Assembly (NCBI RefSeq): GCF_001542405.1
Contig: NZ_LNCD01000115.1
Coordinates: forward strand, 1 to 60,106
DNA from: Rhizobium altiplani
GTDB lineage: Bacteria; Pseudomonadota; Alphaproteobacteria; Rhizobiales; Rhizobiaceae
Direction: 5' to 3'
DNA length: 60,106 bases
Positions 35,784 through 44,566 of this stretch are shown in pieces (within the stretch, counting starts at the first letter, position 1; each line of letters starts with the position of its first letter). A model generated the notes under the pieces. That model had not been told where the DNA came from, did not search any database, and saw nothing but the letters and a program-made list of their open reading frames with translations. The position numbers were made by a program, and so were the translations under genes.

Positions 35784-36493
35784 CACTTCACCTCCCTGGC
35801 CGAATAGCCTGCTGTGGCCGCCACCCAGAAATCCGGATCCTCGTATTCCGTGGGGTCGGCAACGCCGGCCAGATGAAAGGCCTCGCGCCGCTCGACGCAG
35901 GTGCCGCACCGTCCGCAATGGCGCGTACCGCCCTTGTAGCAGGACCATGTCTCGGCAAATGGCGTCCCGTATTTCGCACCATCGGTAACGATATCGGCTT
36001 TCGAGACGTTGACGTAGGGAGCCAGCAGCGAAACACTGGCATAGCCATCCAGCGCCTGGTTCTGCATCTCCTGGAAAGCATCGATGAAGCCCGGGCGGCA
36101 ATCGGGATAGATGAAGTGGTCGCCGCCATGCACGGCAACGGCGACCGCGTCGGCTTTCTGGGCCGCTGCGAGACCGAACGCGATTGCAAGCATGATTGAG
36201 TTGCGGTTCGGCACCACGGTCGCCTTCATCGTCTCCTCGGCATAGTGGCCGTCGGGCACGTCGACATCGTCGGTCAAGGCCGAACCCGTCAGGTGCCGGC
36301 CGATGGTGCGGATGTCGATGATCTGGTGCGGTACGCCGAGCCGCTTGGCGCAGGCTGTGGCAAAGTCCAGTTCCTTGCGGTGGCGCTGTCCGTAATCGAA
36401 GGAAAGCAGGCTGATAAGCTGATGCTCCGCCGCCACGCGATGGGCGAGCGAAATGGAGTCCAATCCGCCGGAGCAGATGACGATCGTCTTCAT
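35783..36493 (-). CDS. queC: 7-cyano-7-deazaguanine synthase
   Basis: A 236-residue ATP-dependent enzyme that makes preQ0 from 7-carboxy-7-deazaguanine and ammonia. The PP-loop SGGLDS lies near 9-14, and the zinc-binding cluster SCYKGGTRHCGRCGTCVERREAF near 190-212 supplies four cysteines. It is the first gene of queCDE and is preceded by a preQ1-I riboswitch candidate whose 3' end contains its ribosome site. Confidence 0.96.
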   Translation of the reverse strand: MKTIVICSGGLDSISLAHRVAAEHQLISLLSFDYGQRHRKELDFATACAKRLGVPHQIIDIRTIGRHLTGSALTDDVDVPDGHYAEETMKATVVPNRNSIMLAIAFGLAAAQKADAVAVAVHGGDHFIYPDCRPGFIDAFQEMQNQALDGYASVSLLAPYVNVSKADIVTDGAKYGTPFAETWSCYKGGTRHCGRCGTCVERREAFHLAGVADPTEYEDPDFWVAATAGYSAREVK

Positions 36494-36502
36494 GATGAGG
36501 AT

Positions 36503-36534
36503 CCCTTGTTTTGACCGGGTGGGCTGCGACCGGT
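36503..36534 (-). promoter_or_regulatory. PreQ1-I riboswitch candidate upstream of queC
   Basis: On the minus strand ACCGG (36534-36530) pairs with CCGGU (36518-36514) around the loop UCGCAGCCCAC. The tail CAAAACAAGGG runs to 36503. The UCGCAG loop start, the loop-closing C and the CAAAACAAGG tail are the same as in the well-studied Thermoanaerobacter tengcongensis preQ1-I aptamer; the linker is about four bases shorter. Pseudoknot pairing of the loop with AAGG would hide the queC ribosome site nine bases before ATG, giving translational repression by preQ1. Confidence 0.75.
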
Positions 36535-36696
36535 ATTTCCTGCGCGCCTTCTAATGCAAAGCGCTCCCGTTGTGAATAGTCGACTGACATCCCATATCGA
36601 ATCCATAAACCGGATAGCTCCGCCAGCCGAAGATGCTGGCGTTTCAGGCCGGCTCGTCTAAGGTTGCATCAGTCGATTCTATCGCGGGGGAGTTTC

Positions 36697-37710
36697 ATGG
36701 TTCTGAGTGGCTTCGATATCGTCGTCATAGCACTGGTGATCTTCGTCATCCTCGTGCTGTTTGCAGGCATCAAGATCGTGCCGCAGGGCTACCGCTACAC
36801 CCTCGAGCGTTTCGGCCGCTATACGCGCACGCTGGAGCCCGGCCTCAACCTCATCACCCCCTTCATCGAGCGTATCGGCGCCCGCATGAACGTCATGGAA
36901 CAGGTCCTGAACGTGCCGACCCAGGAGGTTATCACCAAGGATAACGCCTCCATCTCGACCGACGCCGTCGCTTTCTACCAGGTCCTCAACGCCGCCGAGG
37001 CAGCCTATCAGGTCGCGAACCTCGAGAATGCCGTCTTGAACCTGACGATGACCAACATCCGTACCGTCATGGGGTCGATGGATCTCGACGAATTGCTCTC
37101 GAACCGTGATGCCATCAACGACCGGCTGCTGCACGTCGTCGACGATGCCGTCCGGCCTTGGGGCATCAAGGTGACGCGCATCGAGATCAAGGACATCCAG
37201 CCACCACGCGACCTGGTGGACGCCATGGCGCGGCAGATGAAGGCCGAACGCGAGAAGCGCGCGCAGGTGCTGGAGGCCGAAGGCTCCCGTAACGCTCAGA
37301 TCCTGCGTGCCGAGGGCTCCAAGCAATCGGCAATCCTGCAGGCCGAGGGTCAGCGCGAAGCCGCCTTCCGCAACGCCGAGGCTCGAGAACGCCTCGCCGA
37401 AGCAGAAGCCAAGGCAACCAAGATGGTGTCCGAGGCGATTGCATCGGGCAACATTCAGGCCGTCAACTATTTCGTAGCCCAGAAATATACCGAAGCTCTC
37501 ACCGCGATCGGTACCGCCGGTAGTTCGAAGGTCGTGCTGATGCCGGTCGAGGCATCGTCCATCATCGGCTCGCTTGGCGGCATTGGAGCGATCGCCAGGG
37601 AGGTCTTCGGCGACAACCCGACGCCGCCGCCACCACCACGCCAGCAGTCAACCCCGCGAACCACCCCGGCCGTCAACCCTTCAACCCGCCAACGGAGCGC
37701 TGAGCCATGA
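36697..37710 (+). CDS. qmcA: SPFH/band 7 membrane protein (QmcA/stomatin-like)
   Basis: A 337-residue protein with one N-terminal membrane segment (FDIVVIALVIFVILVLFAGI, about 5-24), an SPFH domain (about 30-190: VPQGYRYTLERFGRYTRTLEPGLNLITPFIERI) and a long helical region with repeats of EAEGSRNAQILRAEG, ending in a Pro-rich tail. Stomatin-like proteins build large membrane rings with NfeD partners; nfeD overlaps this gene by four bases. The start at 36697 follows GGGGGAG. Confidence 0.92.
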   Translation: MVLSGFDIVVIALVIFVILVLFAGIKIVPQGYRYTLERFGRYTRTLEPGLNLITPFIERIGARMNVMEQVLNVPTQEVITKDNASISTDAVAFYQVLNAAEAAYQVANLENAVLNLTMTNIRTVMGSMDLDELLSNRDAINDRLLHVVDDAVRPWGIKVTRIEIKDIQPPRDLVDAMARQMKAEREKRAQVLEAEGSRNAQILRAEGSKQSAILQAEGQREAAFRNAEARERLAEAEAKATKMVSEAIASGNIQAVNYFVAQKYTEALTAIGTAGSSKVVLMPVEASSIIGSLGGIGAIAREVFGDNPTPPPPPRQQSTPRTTPAVNPSTRQRSAEP

Positions 37711-38162
37711 TCGCCAGCCTTGTCGCGGAACTCGGACCATGGAGCTGGTGGATCGCCGGCTTGGTGCTGCTGGCCGCAGAATTGATCGCGCCGGGCGTCT
37801 TCCTTGTCTGGATCGGGCTTGCCGCCCTTATCGTCGGCATGCTGTCGCTACTGTTCTGGGACAGCAGCTTCTGGCTTTGGCAGGTTCAGGCCATCCTCTT
37901 TGCGCTTCTTGCAGTCGTGGCAACAGTGGTCGGCCGCAAGCTGACCCTGCAGCACGGTGAAACCGATCAGCCTTTCCTCAATCAGCGGGCCGAAAGCCTC
38001 ATCGGGCGCACCGCGACGCTGGCGGAGCCCATCCGCGAAGGGCGCGGTCGTATTCGCCTCGACGATACGTTCTGGCTCGTAAACGGCCCGGACCTGCCTG
38101 TAGGCACCAAGGTAAAGGTGGTGGCGAGCAGCGGGCGCGATCTGACGGTAGAACCGGTCTGA
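37707..38162 (+). CDS. nfeD: NfeD-like membrane protein
   Basis: A 151-residue short NfeD: about three membrane segments (near 8-75) followed by an OB-fold domain (about 90-150: LIGRTATLAEPIREGRGRIRLDDTFWLVNGPDLPVGTKVKVV). Such proteins work with the stomatin-like partner encoded just upstream, with which it overlaps by ATGA. Its stop codon abuts that of the convergent kdsD gene. Confidence 0.92.
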   Translation: MIASLVAELGPWSWWIAGLVLLAAELIAPGVFLVWIGLAALIVGMLSLLFWDSSFWLWQVQAILFALLAVVATVVGRKLTLQHGETDQPFLNQRAESLIGRTATLAEPIREGRGRIRLDDTFWLVNGPDLPVGTKVKVVASSGRDLTVEPV

Positions 38163-39158
38163 TCAGGCCACGCCGATCCGCAGCAGATCATGGAAGTGCA
38201 CGAGCCCGATCGGGCGGTTGTCGTCGTCGACCACGATCAGTGCTCCGATGCTGTGCTGGTTGAGCATGGCAAGCGCGGCCGTTGCCAGCACTGTCGGCTT
38301 CACCGTCTTTGGTGTCCGCGTCATGATATCGTCGACAACGAGCTCGGAGAGGTTGCGCGTCAGGTTGCGTGCCAGGTCGCCTTCCGTGATGATGCCGCAG
38401 AGGCGCTCATCCTCGTCCAGAATACCGACGCAGCCGAAATGCTTCCGAGACAACGTTGAGATCGCCAGCGGCACCGGCGTTCCCTTGGCCACCAACGGGA
38501 CGCGATCGCCCGTATGCATGAAATCGGCGACATGGCTGAGACTCGCCCCGAGTTTGCCGCCCGGATGGAACACGTGAAAGTCGCGCGCCGTAAAGCCTCG
38601 TGCCTCAAGCAGCGCGATGGCAAGCGCATCGCCCATGGCGAGCTGCATCAGCGTCGAGGTGGTCGGAGCCAGCCCATGCGGACAGGCCTCTTCCTCGTTC
38701 GGCATCAACAGGACAATGTCGGATGCCGTGGCGAGCGACGATCTTTCGGAAGATGTGACGGCAATCAGCGGAATCGAGAACCGGCGCGTATAGCCGATGA
38801 TGCTGCGAAGCTCGGCACTTTCGCCGCCCTTGGAAAGGGCAAGGACGATATCCGTCGCGCCGATCATCCCGAGATCGCCATGGTTTGCCTCGGCCGCATG
38901 GACAAAGAAGGCCGGCGTTCCTGTCGACGCCAGCGTCGCCGCGATCTTCACACCGATGTGGCCGCTCTTGCCGACGCCTGTAACGATGACGCGACCGGTG
39001 ACGCCGTTGATCGTCTCGACGGCCCGCATGAAAGGCCCGGCCAAGCCGTCGTCAAAAGCTCGCTCCAGGGCCTCAAGCGCCCGCCTCTCGGTGCCGATCG
39101 TCCGTTTCGCAGACTCCAGGACACCGTTTTCGATGACATTTACCGCTCTCTTGATCAT
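38163..39158 (-). CDS. kdsD: Arabinose-5-phosphate isomerase (KdsD/KpsF family)
   Basis: A 331-residue protein with an SIS sugar-isomerase domain (about 45-180: GRVIVTGVGKSGHIGVKIAATLASTGTPAFFVHAAEANHGDLGMI) and two CBS domains (about 210-265 and 275-330). It interconverts ribulose 5-phosphate and arabinose 5-phosphate, the precursor of Kdo for lipopolysaccharide. It is the last clear host gene before the prophage; its start faces the integrase. Confidence 0.93.
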   Translation of the reverse strand: MIKRAVNVIENGVLESAKRTIGTERRALEALERAFDDGLAGPFMRAVETINGVTGRVIVTGVGKSGHIGVKIAATLASTGTPAFFVHAAEANHGDLGMIGATDIVLALSKGGESAELRSIIGYTRRFSIPLIAVTSSERSSLATASDIVLLMPNEEEACPHGLAPTTSTLMQLAMGDALAIALLEARGFTARDFHVFHPGGKLGASLSHVADFMHTGDRVPLVAKGTPVPLAISTLSRKHFGCVGILDEDERLCGIITEGDLARNLTRNLSELVVDDIMTRTPKTVKPTVLATAALAMLNQHSIGALIVVDDDNRPIGLVHFHDLLRIGVA

Positions 39159-39327
39159 GGCACTGCGTTAGCGGTTTTCATCCGCCGAGTCCATCGGCTG
39201 CCCTCACGGGCATCGCAGCGCAACGAATGGTTAACCACAAGCCTTTAGTCCAGTGTGGTTTTACATACACAAGCGGAGTGCACCCTTTTTTAAGCGGTCA
39301 AATGGTGGAATTGCGCTGAGGTGAGAA
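39159..39327. other. Host/prophage junction region, likely attachment site
   Basis: The prophage left end must lie in these 169 bases between kdsD and the recombinase gene. The base composition shifts from GC-rich to AT-richer near 39230. An inverted repeat AACCACA (39233-39239) / TGTGGTT (39254-39260) with a 14-base centre is the best candidate for a recombinase site, but attL cannot be fixed without the other end. Confidence 0.4.
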
Positions 39328-41235
39328 ATGCAAGAAATTACAGTGAGACCAAAGGCTTACTCTTACATTCGTATGAGTACGGAGCGGCAGCTATCCGGCG
39401 ACAGTTTGCGTCGTCAGTTGCAGGACACTCGCAATTATGCGGCCGAAAACAACCTCGATCTGGACGAAAGCCTACGAGATATTGGCGTTTCCGCGTACAC
39501 AGGCGAGAACGTCCAGAGCGGCGCTCTTGGCAAATTCTTGCAGCTGGTCAAGACAAACCAGATCGCACAAGGCAGCTACCTCATCATTGAAAGCCTTGAC
39601 CGTCTCTCGCGCAAGAATGTGCTGGAGGCTCTGCCTCCGTTTCTAGCGATCCTCAAAGCAGGCATCATTATTGTGACGCTTGCTGACAGGCAGGTCTATT
39701 CGGCGCAATCGATCGGTGACAATCCCTATCAGCTGATGGGCAGTCTCGTTGTCATGATCCGCGCAAACGAGGAAAGCGCAACGAAGAGCAAGCGTATCAA
39801 GGAAGCAATGACGAAGATGCGGGAAGCCGCGCTTCGTGGCGAAGGCCGTTATAACATCAACTTGCCCACATGGATCGACGTCACCAAAGGACCAGGTAGC
39901 ACGGTCACATACAGCCTGAACGAACATGCGGAGACGGTCCGGCTGATCTACGAGTTGGCAGCTGAAGGTGTTGGGCAAATGGAAATCTGCCGAATACTGC
40001 ACAAGCGGGAAATCCCAACGTTTTCGAAGAAGGCGAAGGGCTGGCATCAATCCGCTGTGAGCCACATTTTGAGCTACCCCGCAGTCATCGGAACCTATGC
40101 GAAGAAAGATAACCTACGCGGGCGATACATTGTCGTGGGACCGGAGCAGCGAGGCTTTTTCCCGGCTGCGGTCGAGGAAGATCTGTATCTGCGTGCGCAG
40201 AAGGCAAAACGCGCACCGGCCCACAAAGGGCGCAAAGGTAACGACTTCTCCAACCTGTTTGTGGGCATGATCACATGCAGGACATGCGGCGGTCCCATGA
40301 GCCTCTATTATGGCCGAACCCACGATTACAAATATCTGCGCTGCTATAACCGGATGCGGACATTCAAGCGATACGGCGAGGAGAAGAAGCAGTTCCAATG
40401 CACGAATGGCGTCGGCATTTCCTACCCTGCTTTGGAAAATGCGATCCTAGACCACGTTCCCGAGTTCAAACTACATGAGATTTTCAGGGCGCAGAATGGA
40501 TCGGTGGATCTAAACGCAATCGCCAAGAACCTCATTGAGATCGAAACCGACTTAGAGAGCCTCGAAGCGAAGAATTCATCGTTGATCGAGGAACTGTCGG
40601 CGACACCGAAGAACCTCAGACACCTCGTTCACCAGCAACTGCAACGCAACTCGGAACGCCAAGAGGAGTTGGAGAAGCAAAAGGATGCCTACGAGGCACA
40701 ACGGATCAACGCCTTGGCTGCGGATGAAGCAAGCAATGATGTGGAGCGACAGGTACGCGAGGAGCGCAATAGCTGGCCGACATTGAGCGGCGAGGAACTT
40801 TATAGGTCTCGGTCTCGTATCCACACGGCTCTCAAACGCTTTGTCGATGGCATGTCGTTCGATCCCGACACCAAGGAATTGCTCGTTTATATCGCCAACG
40901 GCTTCAGGGCCTATAAATTCAAAGAAGGCAAACTCGTTGCGACATTCGATGCTGTAACTATGGGCCATGCCAGCGACAAGCCGGGAGCGATGAAGTCGGA
41001 CCATTTTGTAACCGACATTCGCCTGCAACGCGATGACGAGAAGAACCTACTCCCTGAGAGCGCGAGTAATCTTGCGGAGAAGTTGGAAGTAGTAACCTCG
41101 CTGTTCGATGCGAAGGCAAATCGGGCCATCCCAAACCCTGTCAATCCTCGCTTGAACGACCCCGATGTGATCGCAATCAAGGCAATGCGCCAAGCAGCCA
41201 AAGAGGCCGCTCAGCGCAAAAAGCAGCACGATTAA
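39328..41235 (+). CDS. int: Large serine recombinase (phage integrase)
   Basis: A 635-residue recombinase. The resolvase domain (about 8-155) has the nucleophile serine in YIRMSTERQLSGDSLRRQL and the arginine-rich ESLDRLSRKN. The 'recombinase' DNA-binding domain covers about 175-290, a zinc ribbon about 315-370 (CRTCGG ... LRCYN ... FQCTNG), and a coiled coil about 395-470. It inserts and, with a directionality factor, excises the prophage by cutting at att sites. Its position at the end of the element, next to kdsD, fits an integrase beside attL. It converges on the tail collar gene. Confidence 0.92.
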   Translation: MQEITVRPKAYSYIRMSTERQLSGDSLRRQLQDTRNYAAENNLDLDESLRDIGVSAYTGENVQSGALGKFLQLVKTNQIAQGSYLIIESLDRLSRKNVLEALPPFLAILKAGIIIVTLADRQVYSAQSIGDNPYQLMGSLVVMIRANEESATKSKRIKEAMTKMREAALRGEGRYNINLPTWIDVTKGPGSTVTYSLNEHAETVRLIYELAAEGVGQMEICRILHKREIPTFSKKAKGWHQSAVSHILSYPAVIGTYAKKDNLRGRYIVVGPEQRGFFPAAVEEDLYLRAQKAKRAPAHKGRKGNDFSNLFVGMITCRTCGGPMSLYYGRTHDYKYLRCYNRMRTFKRYGEEKKQFQCTNGVGISYPALENAILDHVPEFKLHEIFRAQNGSVDLNAIAKNLIEIETDLESLEAKNSSLIEELSATPKNLRHLVHQQLQRNSERQEELEKQKDAYEAQRINALAADEASNDVERQVREERNSWPTLSGEELYRSRSRIHTALKRFVDGMSFDPDTKELLVYIANGFRAYKFKEGKLVATFDAVTMGHASDKPGAMKSDHFVTDIRLQRDDEKNLLPESASNLAEKLEVVTSLFDAKANRAIPNPVNPRLNDPDVIAIKAMRQAAKEAAQRKKQHD

Positions 41236-41243
41236 TGCTGCTT
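41221..41243 (-). terminator. Hairpin terminator between collar and integrase genes
   Basis: AAGCAGCA and TGCTGCTT are perfect 8-base arms around CGATTAA. On the minus strand the hairpin is followed by TTTTTG, so it probably ends the late transcript. The core CAGCA-loop-TGCTG recurs at 51693-51717 and 56298-56319. Confidence 0.7.
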
Positions 41244-42411
41244 AGGTCTTGATGCAGGCGAGCAACGCAACGTTGCGCGGACGTGCTTCCGTGCCGCCGT
41301 TGGATTGAATCGAAATGCCTGTAGCTGCCGCATAAATGCCGATACCCGTACCGGATACGCCAGTCAGCGCGCCGTTGTTGTTGGATGCGTTGACGTAACC
41401 GCCATTCGATCCGACACCGGAACCGATGTAGCTGGCACCAAAGTAGTGTTGGTGGCCTGGATCATAGACGCCGTGGGCGTGGCCCGGATCAGACACACCG
41501 TGGGCGTGAGCCAAGTTTTGCGAACCCTGCACGGAACCTAGTGCACGACCGGCATCAATATTTCGTCCGCTATCGAGGCCACGAATGAACTCACCACGCA
41601 GATCGGGCAGGTTGAACGTCGTCGAGCCGTCACCGGCACCGAATGTCGTACCGATTGTCGTAAACAGACGAGCGTATGTGGTACGCGACACAGCCGTACC
41701 ATTTGCAGCTAGATAGCCTGTTGGAGCGGCAGCAGACGCAACGTAAATGACACTAGCAGTGGGTACGATTGCATCGAGAACCGCTTGCAAGCCGGTAATC
41801 GTTGCAACGTCCTGTGTACCAGTGTGGTTCGCACGAGACTGATACCAAACGCCCTCCTGACCATCCAACTTGTCGGAGTCCAAGCCAGAGCCAGTGCCAT
41901 CATTGGCTGTCGTGAAGACCGGCAGGCTGTTGACGGTCATTCCGGTTGTAGCTGCGACGGTGGTAGCAGAAATCGCTCCGAACGATGGGTTAGCAGAAGC
42001 CGTCACCATTCGGAACTTGCTGCCGTTGTAAGTGACCATCACCGGCAGTTCAGCAACGAGATCGCCCGCCTTCAAGGCAGTACCATCACCCTGCACGAGG
42101 TCTTCAGCAGGCATCCCGTTGATGCTGAGGGTCACTGGACCCGTGTTTGTCGCGTTGACGAAGAACGAGAAAGGCTCGCCTCTAAAATAGTCGACGGGTG
42201 GAACATCGTAAGTCAGCGTGTAGGCGTTCGTATTGTTCGTCAGCAGGCCGAAAAAGCCTGTGCGATCGGCTTTGCGCTTTGCGGCACCCATTCCGGCGCG
42301 AATAACAGCGGGAACCGCACTCGGCGCGGAAGTCGTTGCAATCCCGTTTGGAGATGGGGAAGTGTTTTGAGAATCGCTCTCGTTCCACCGAGGGTCTGTA
42401 TAATCTACCAT
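41242..42411 (-). CDS. Phage tail collar/fibre protein
   Basis: A 389-residue structural protein. The C-terminal half has a tail collar domain: GYLAANGTAVSRTTYARLFTTIGTTFGAGDGSTTFNLPDLRGEFIRG (about 242-290), followed by a His-rich HAHGVSDPGHAHGVYDPGHQHYFG segment that commonly binds iron in tail tips, and a Gly/Asn-rich end. The N-terminal part carries one or two small beta domains. It is the last late gene and probably forms part of the host-contact apparatus. Confidence 0.85.
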   Translation of the reverse strand: MVDYTDPRWNESDSQNTSPSPNGIATTSAPSAVPAVIRAGMGAAKRKADRTGFFGLLTNNTNAYTLTYDVPPVDYFRGEPFSFFVNATNTGPVTLSINGMPAEDLVQGDGTALKAGDLVAELPVMVTYNGSKFRMVTASANPSFGAISATTVAATTGMTVNSLPVFTTANDGTGSGLDSDKLDGQEGVWYQSRANHTGTQDVATITGLQAVLDAIVPTASVIYVASAAAPTGYLAANGTAVSRTTYARLFTTIGTTFGAGDGSTTFNLPDLRGEFIRGLDSGRNIDAGRALGSVQGSQNLAHAHGVSDPGHAHGVYDPGHQHYFGASYIGSGVGSNGGYVNASNNNGALTGVSGTGIGIYAAATGISIQSNGGTEARPRNVALLACIKT

Positions 42412-42447
42412 TTTTCACCACTTTATTATTTTTGTTGTTGGGTGCTT

Positions 42448-42465
42448 CCCGGTCTTATGACCGGG
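42448..42465 (-). repeat. Hairpin between two late genes
   Basis: CCCGGTC and GACCGGG are perfect 7-base arms with a TTAT loop, in the 64-base gap ahead of the collar gene. No T tract follows directly. It may protect or process the mRNA. Confidence 0.5.
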
Positions 42466-42475
42466 GCATTTCGGT

Positions 42476-44566
42476 TTATTCGGAGTAGCCAATCTCCCGG
42501 AAATAGTCGTTGATCGCGACGGCCAATGCGTTGTCAGAAGTGCTCGCTGCGACCTTGCCAAGTTGCTTCAAGTGTCCCTTTAGGCCACCACGAGACATTT
42601 CCTCACGAGGAATCTGCGACAGCCAACGCACAGTCTCAGGACTGGTCAGCATTTTCGCCTGCCAACGCTTGTAGCTGTAGTTTGCGCCCTTACCGGCTGC
42701 CGAAATCGCGAATGCCTTTGGGCCGACAAACAGCGAGCCAATGAGCGTAGTCTTGTCGAAGGGATTCATCGCGGAGAGCGCGTTCGCCGCCTTGGTCGTG
42801 TTGGAGTGATTGTCCATCCGACGATAGCTCTTCATATTGTCGGCAACGCGAGCAAGACGGTCCAAGTCCTGACGATACGGAGAGCGAGCAGTGCCGTGGA
42901 ACATTGCGTCCTTCGCCTCGTCTGACATCTTCGCCCAACCCTGGAGCATTCGCGTTGGATTGAAATTGCCGGAGGCGTCAACTCCCATGCGCTCGACGGT
43001 CGAGCCGGTCAGCGTGTTCCACAAGTCGGAACCGCCTTCGGTGCGCTCAATTTGACGGCGAACCGAATTGATGCGGGTGCCACCCTTGTTGACCTGACCG
43101 AGAACCCAATCCGCGGCCTGTTCCGGTGTCTGTGCCTTTAAGATCGGATCAAGCGAATTCTTCGTAGAATAGATGCTTGTCGGATCACTTGTGCGACGGA
43201 AACGATTATTGGCCTTCTTCCAAGCCTGAAACGCATCACCTCCAACGGACTGCGCTGTCTCGCCCATGTCCTTAGCCAGAGCTGTATAGAGGCCCTGTGC
43301 ACGATCACGCAGAACTTGATCCACACCGGGATCGTTTGCGATTGCACCGATGTTCGTGCGGGCCTGCTTCAGCGTGTTGAAATTGATGCCAGAACCAATG
43401 TCATCGACAATGGCCTGCGTCTGCTCGATCACGGAATCCAGTGATTTCCCGTTGTTGAGAACCGCTGATTTGCCCATTGTCTTACGCTCGGCCTGCAATT
43501 CATCCAGAAACTGACGCGTGTTCGTGCCGCTAGCTGGGGCATCACCGGTCAACTTACCGACCTGATCATACAGATAGTCGTTACGTGCCTTGGATGCGGA
43601 TTTGTAGGCCGCCGATTGGTCTTTCAGGGCTTGCCCCAGTTCCTGACGAGTAAGCGTCTGTGGGTTAATATCACCAACAATGCGGCCAGCCTCGTTGTCC
43701 ATCGCGCCGAATGCTTGGCCGATACGGTCCTGAATCTGCTGACCTGCACGAGTCGCAGCTAGTGCCTGTTCCTTCAATGCCGTGTTCGGTGCCCCGCTGA
43801 CCATACCTGCTGTGGGCTCGACACCAACGCCACGGAAGTCCGCAGCACGTTGAGCTGCCAAAGCCGGATCGTCTGCTTGACCAGCTACAAATCTACGAGG
43901 ACCGTCCTTCACGGAGTTTGAAACACCACGAGCCGCTTTGCTGACAAGGGGCGCGGCGATCAAACCAAGACCTTCGCCACCTGCATTGAGGCCGAACGTC
44001 TTTGCGGCATCCCAAGCCTGTTCGCCGCCCGTACGAGTGTCCTCGTTACCGAAAAGGTAGTTCGCAGAACGTTGTGCGGCCTCGCGACCGATTGTGGCAC
44101 CTGTACCGGCACCACCAATTGCGCCTGCGGTTGTACCCACGACTGGTGCAGCTGATCCACCAATAGCGCCGAGCACGGCACCACCTACAGCGCCAGCAGC
44201 CTCGCCCGCTTCTGGAATAAGACTCGCAAAGTCACCCATGCTCGGAATCCAACCCGGCTTATTATAGATTATCGTCTTGCCGGTCGCCGGATCGGTCATA
44301 ATGAAGTTATCGCCGCTATAGGGCTGAGCATCGGGATAGGACTTACGGAGTGCGGTAAGGCGATCTTCCGGTTTGTCGAGAGCGCCAACCCTTGCGCGCA
44401 CACCAGCCGGGGCCTCTAGATTGGGATCGATGTCAGCGGACGAGAGCGCCTTCGGTGCCTCATCGACAATCGGATCGCTTTCCCATGGAGCCGCTTGCGA
44501 GGTCTCCTGTACGATCGGATCGTTTTCCCACGGCATAGCTGTGCGATTGCTTTTTGTGTCTGCCAT
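42476..44566 (-). CDS. Large internal virion / DNA ejection protein
   Basis: A 696-residue protein placed where P22-like phages encode ejection proteins. Near the start two imperfect repeats (AMPWENDPIVQETSQ, AAPWESDPIVDEAPK) appear. About 90-150 is a Gly/Ala-rich hydrophobic stretch (GEAAGAVGGAVLGAIGGSAAPVVGTTAGAIGGAGTGATIG) that could cross a membrane, followed by a long helical region. I recognise no enzymatic motif. A role in taking DNA through the cell envelope is inferred from composition and position. The start is at 44566, where it overlaps the previous gene by one base. Confidence 0.75.
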   Translation of the reverse strand: MADTKSNRTAMPWENDPIVQETSQAAPWESDPIVDEAPKALSSADIDPNLEAPAGVRARVGALDKPEDRLTALRKSYPDAQPYSGDNFIMTDPATGKTIIYNKPGWIPSMGDFASLIPEAGEAAGAVGGAVLGAIGGSAAPVVGTTAGAIGGAGTGATIGREAAQRSANYLFGNEDTRTGGEQAWDAAKTFGLNAGGEGLGLIAAPLVSKAARGVSNSVKDGPRRFVAGQADDPALAAQRAADFRGVGVEPTAGMVSGAPNTALKEQALAATRAGQQIQDRIGQAFGAMDNEAGRIVGDINPQTLTRQELGQALKDQSAAYKSASKARNDYLYDQVGKLTGDAPASGTNTRQFLDELQAERKTMGKSAVLNNGKSLDSVIEQTQAIVDDIGSGINFNTLKQARTNIGAIANDPGVDQVLRDRAQGLYTALAKDMGETAQSVGGDAFQAWKKANNRFRRTSDPTSIYSTKNSLDPILKAQTPEQAADWVLGQVNKGGTRINSVRRQIERTEGGSDLWNTLTGSTVERMGVDASGNFNPTRMLQGWAKMSDEAKDAMFHGTARSPYRQDLDRLARVADNMKSYRRMDNHSNTTKAANALSAMNPFDKTTLIGSLFVGPKAFAISAAGKGANYSYKRWQAKMLTSPETVRWLSQIPREEMSRGGLKGHLKQLGKVAASTSDNALAVAINDYFREIGYSE

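Noticed and set aside
35427..36590. 387-codon minus-strand frame that seems to fuse queC sequence with queD
   Set aside because: Only its last 118 codons are real (QueD). The upstream part is out of frame with queC, whose own frame has the PP-loop and zinc motif.
39159..39327. tRNA gene or tRNA fragment as prophage integration target
   Set aside because: No cloverleaf or CCA end is visible, and serine recombinases usually do not target tRNA genes.
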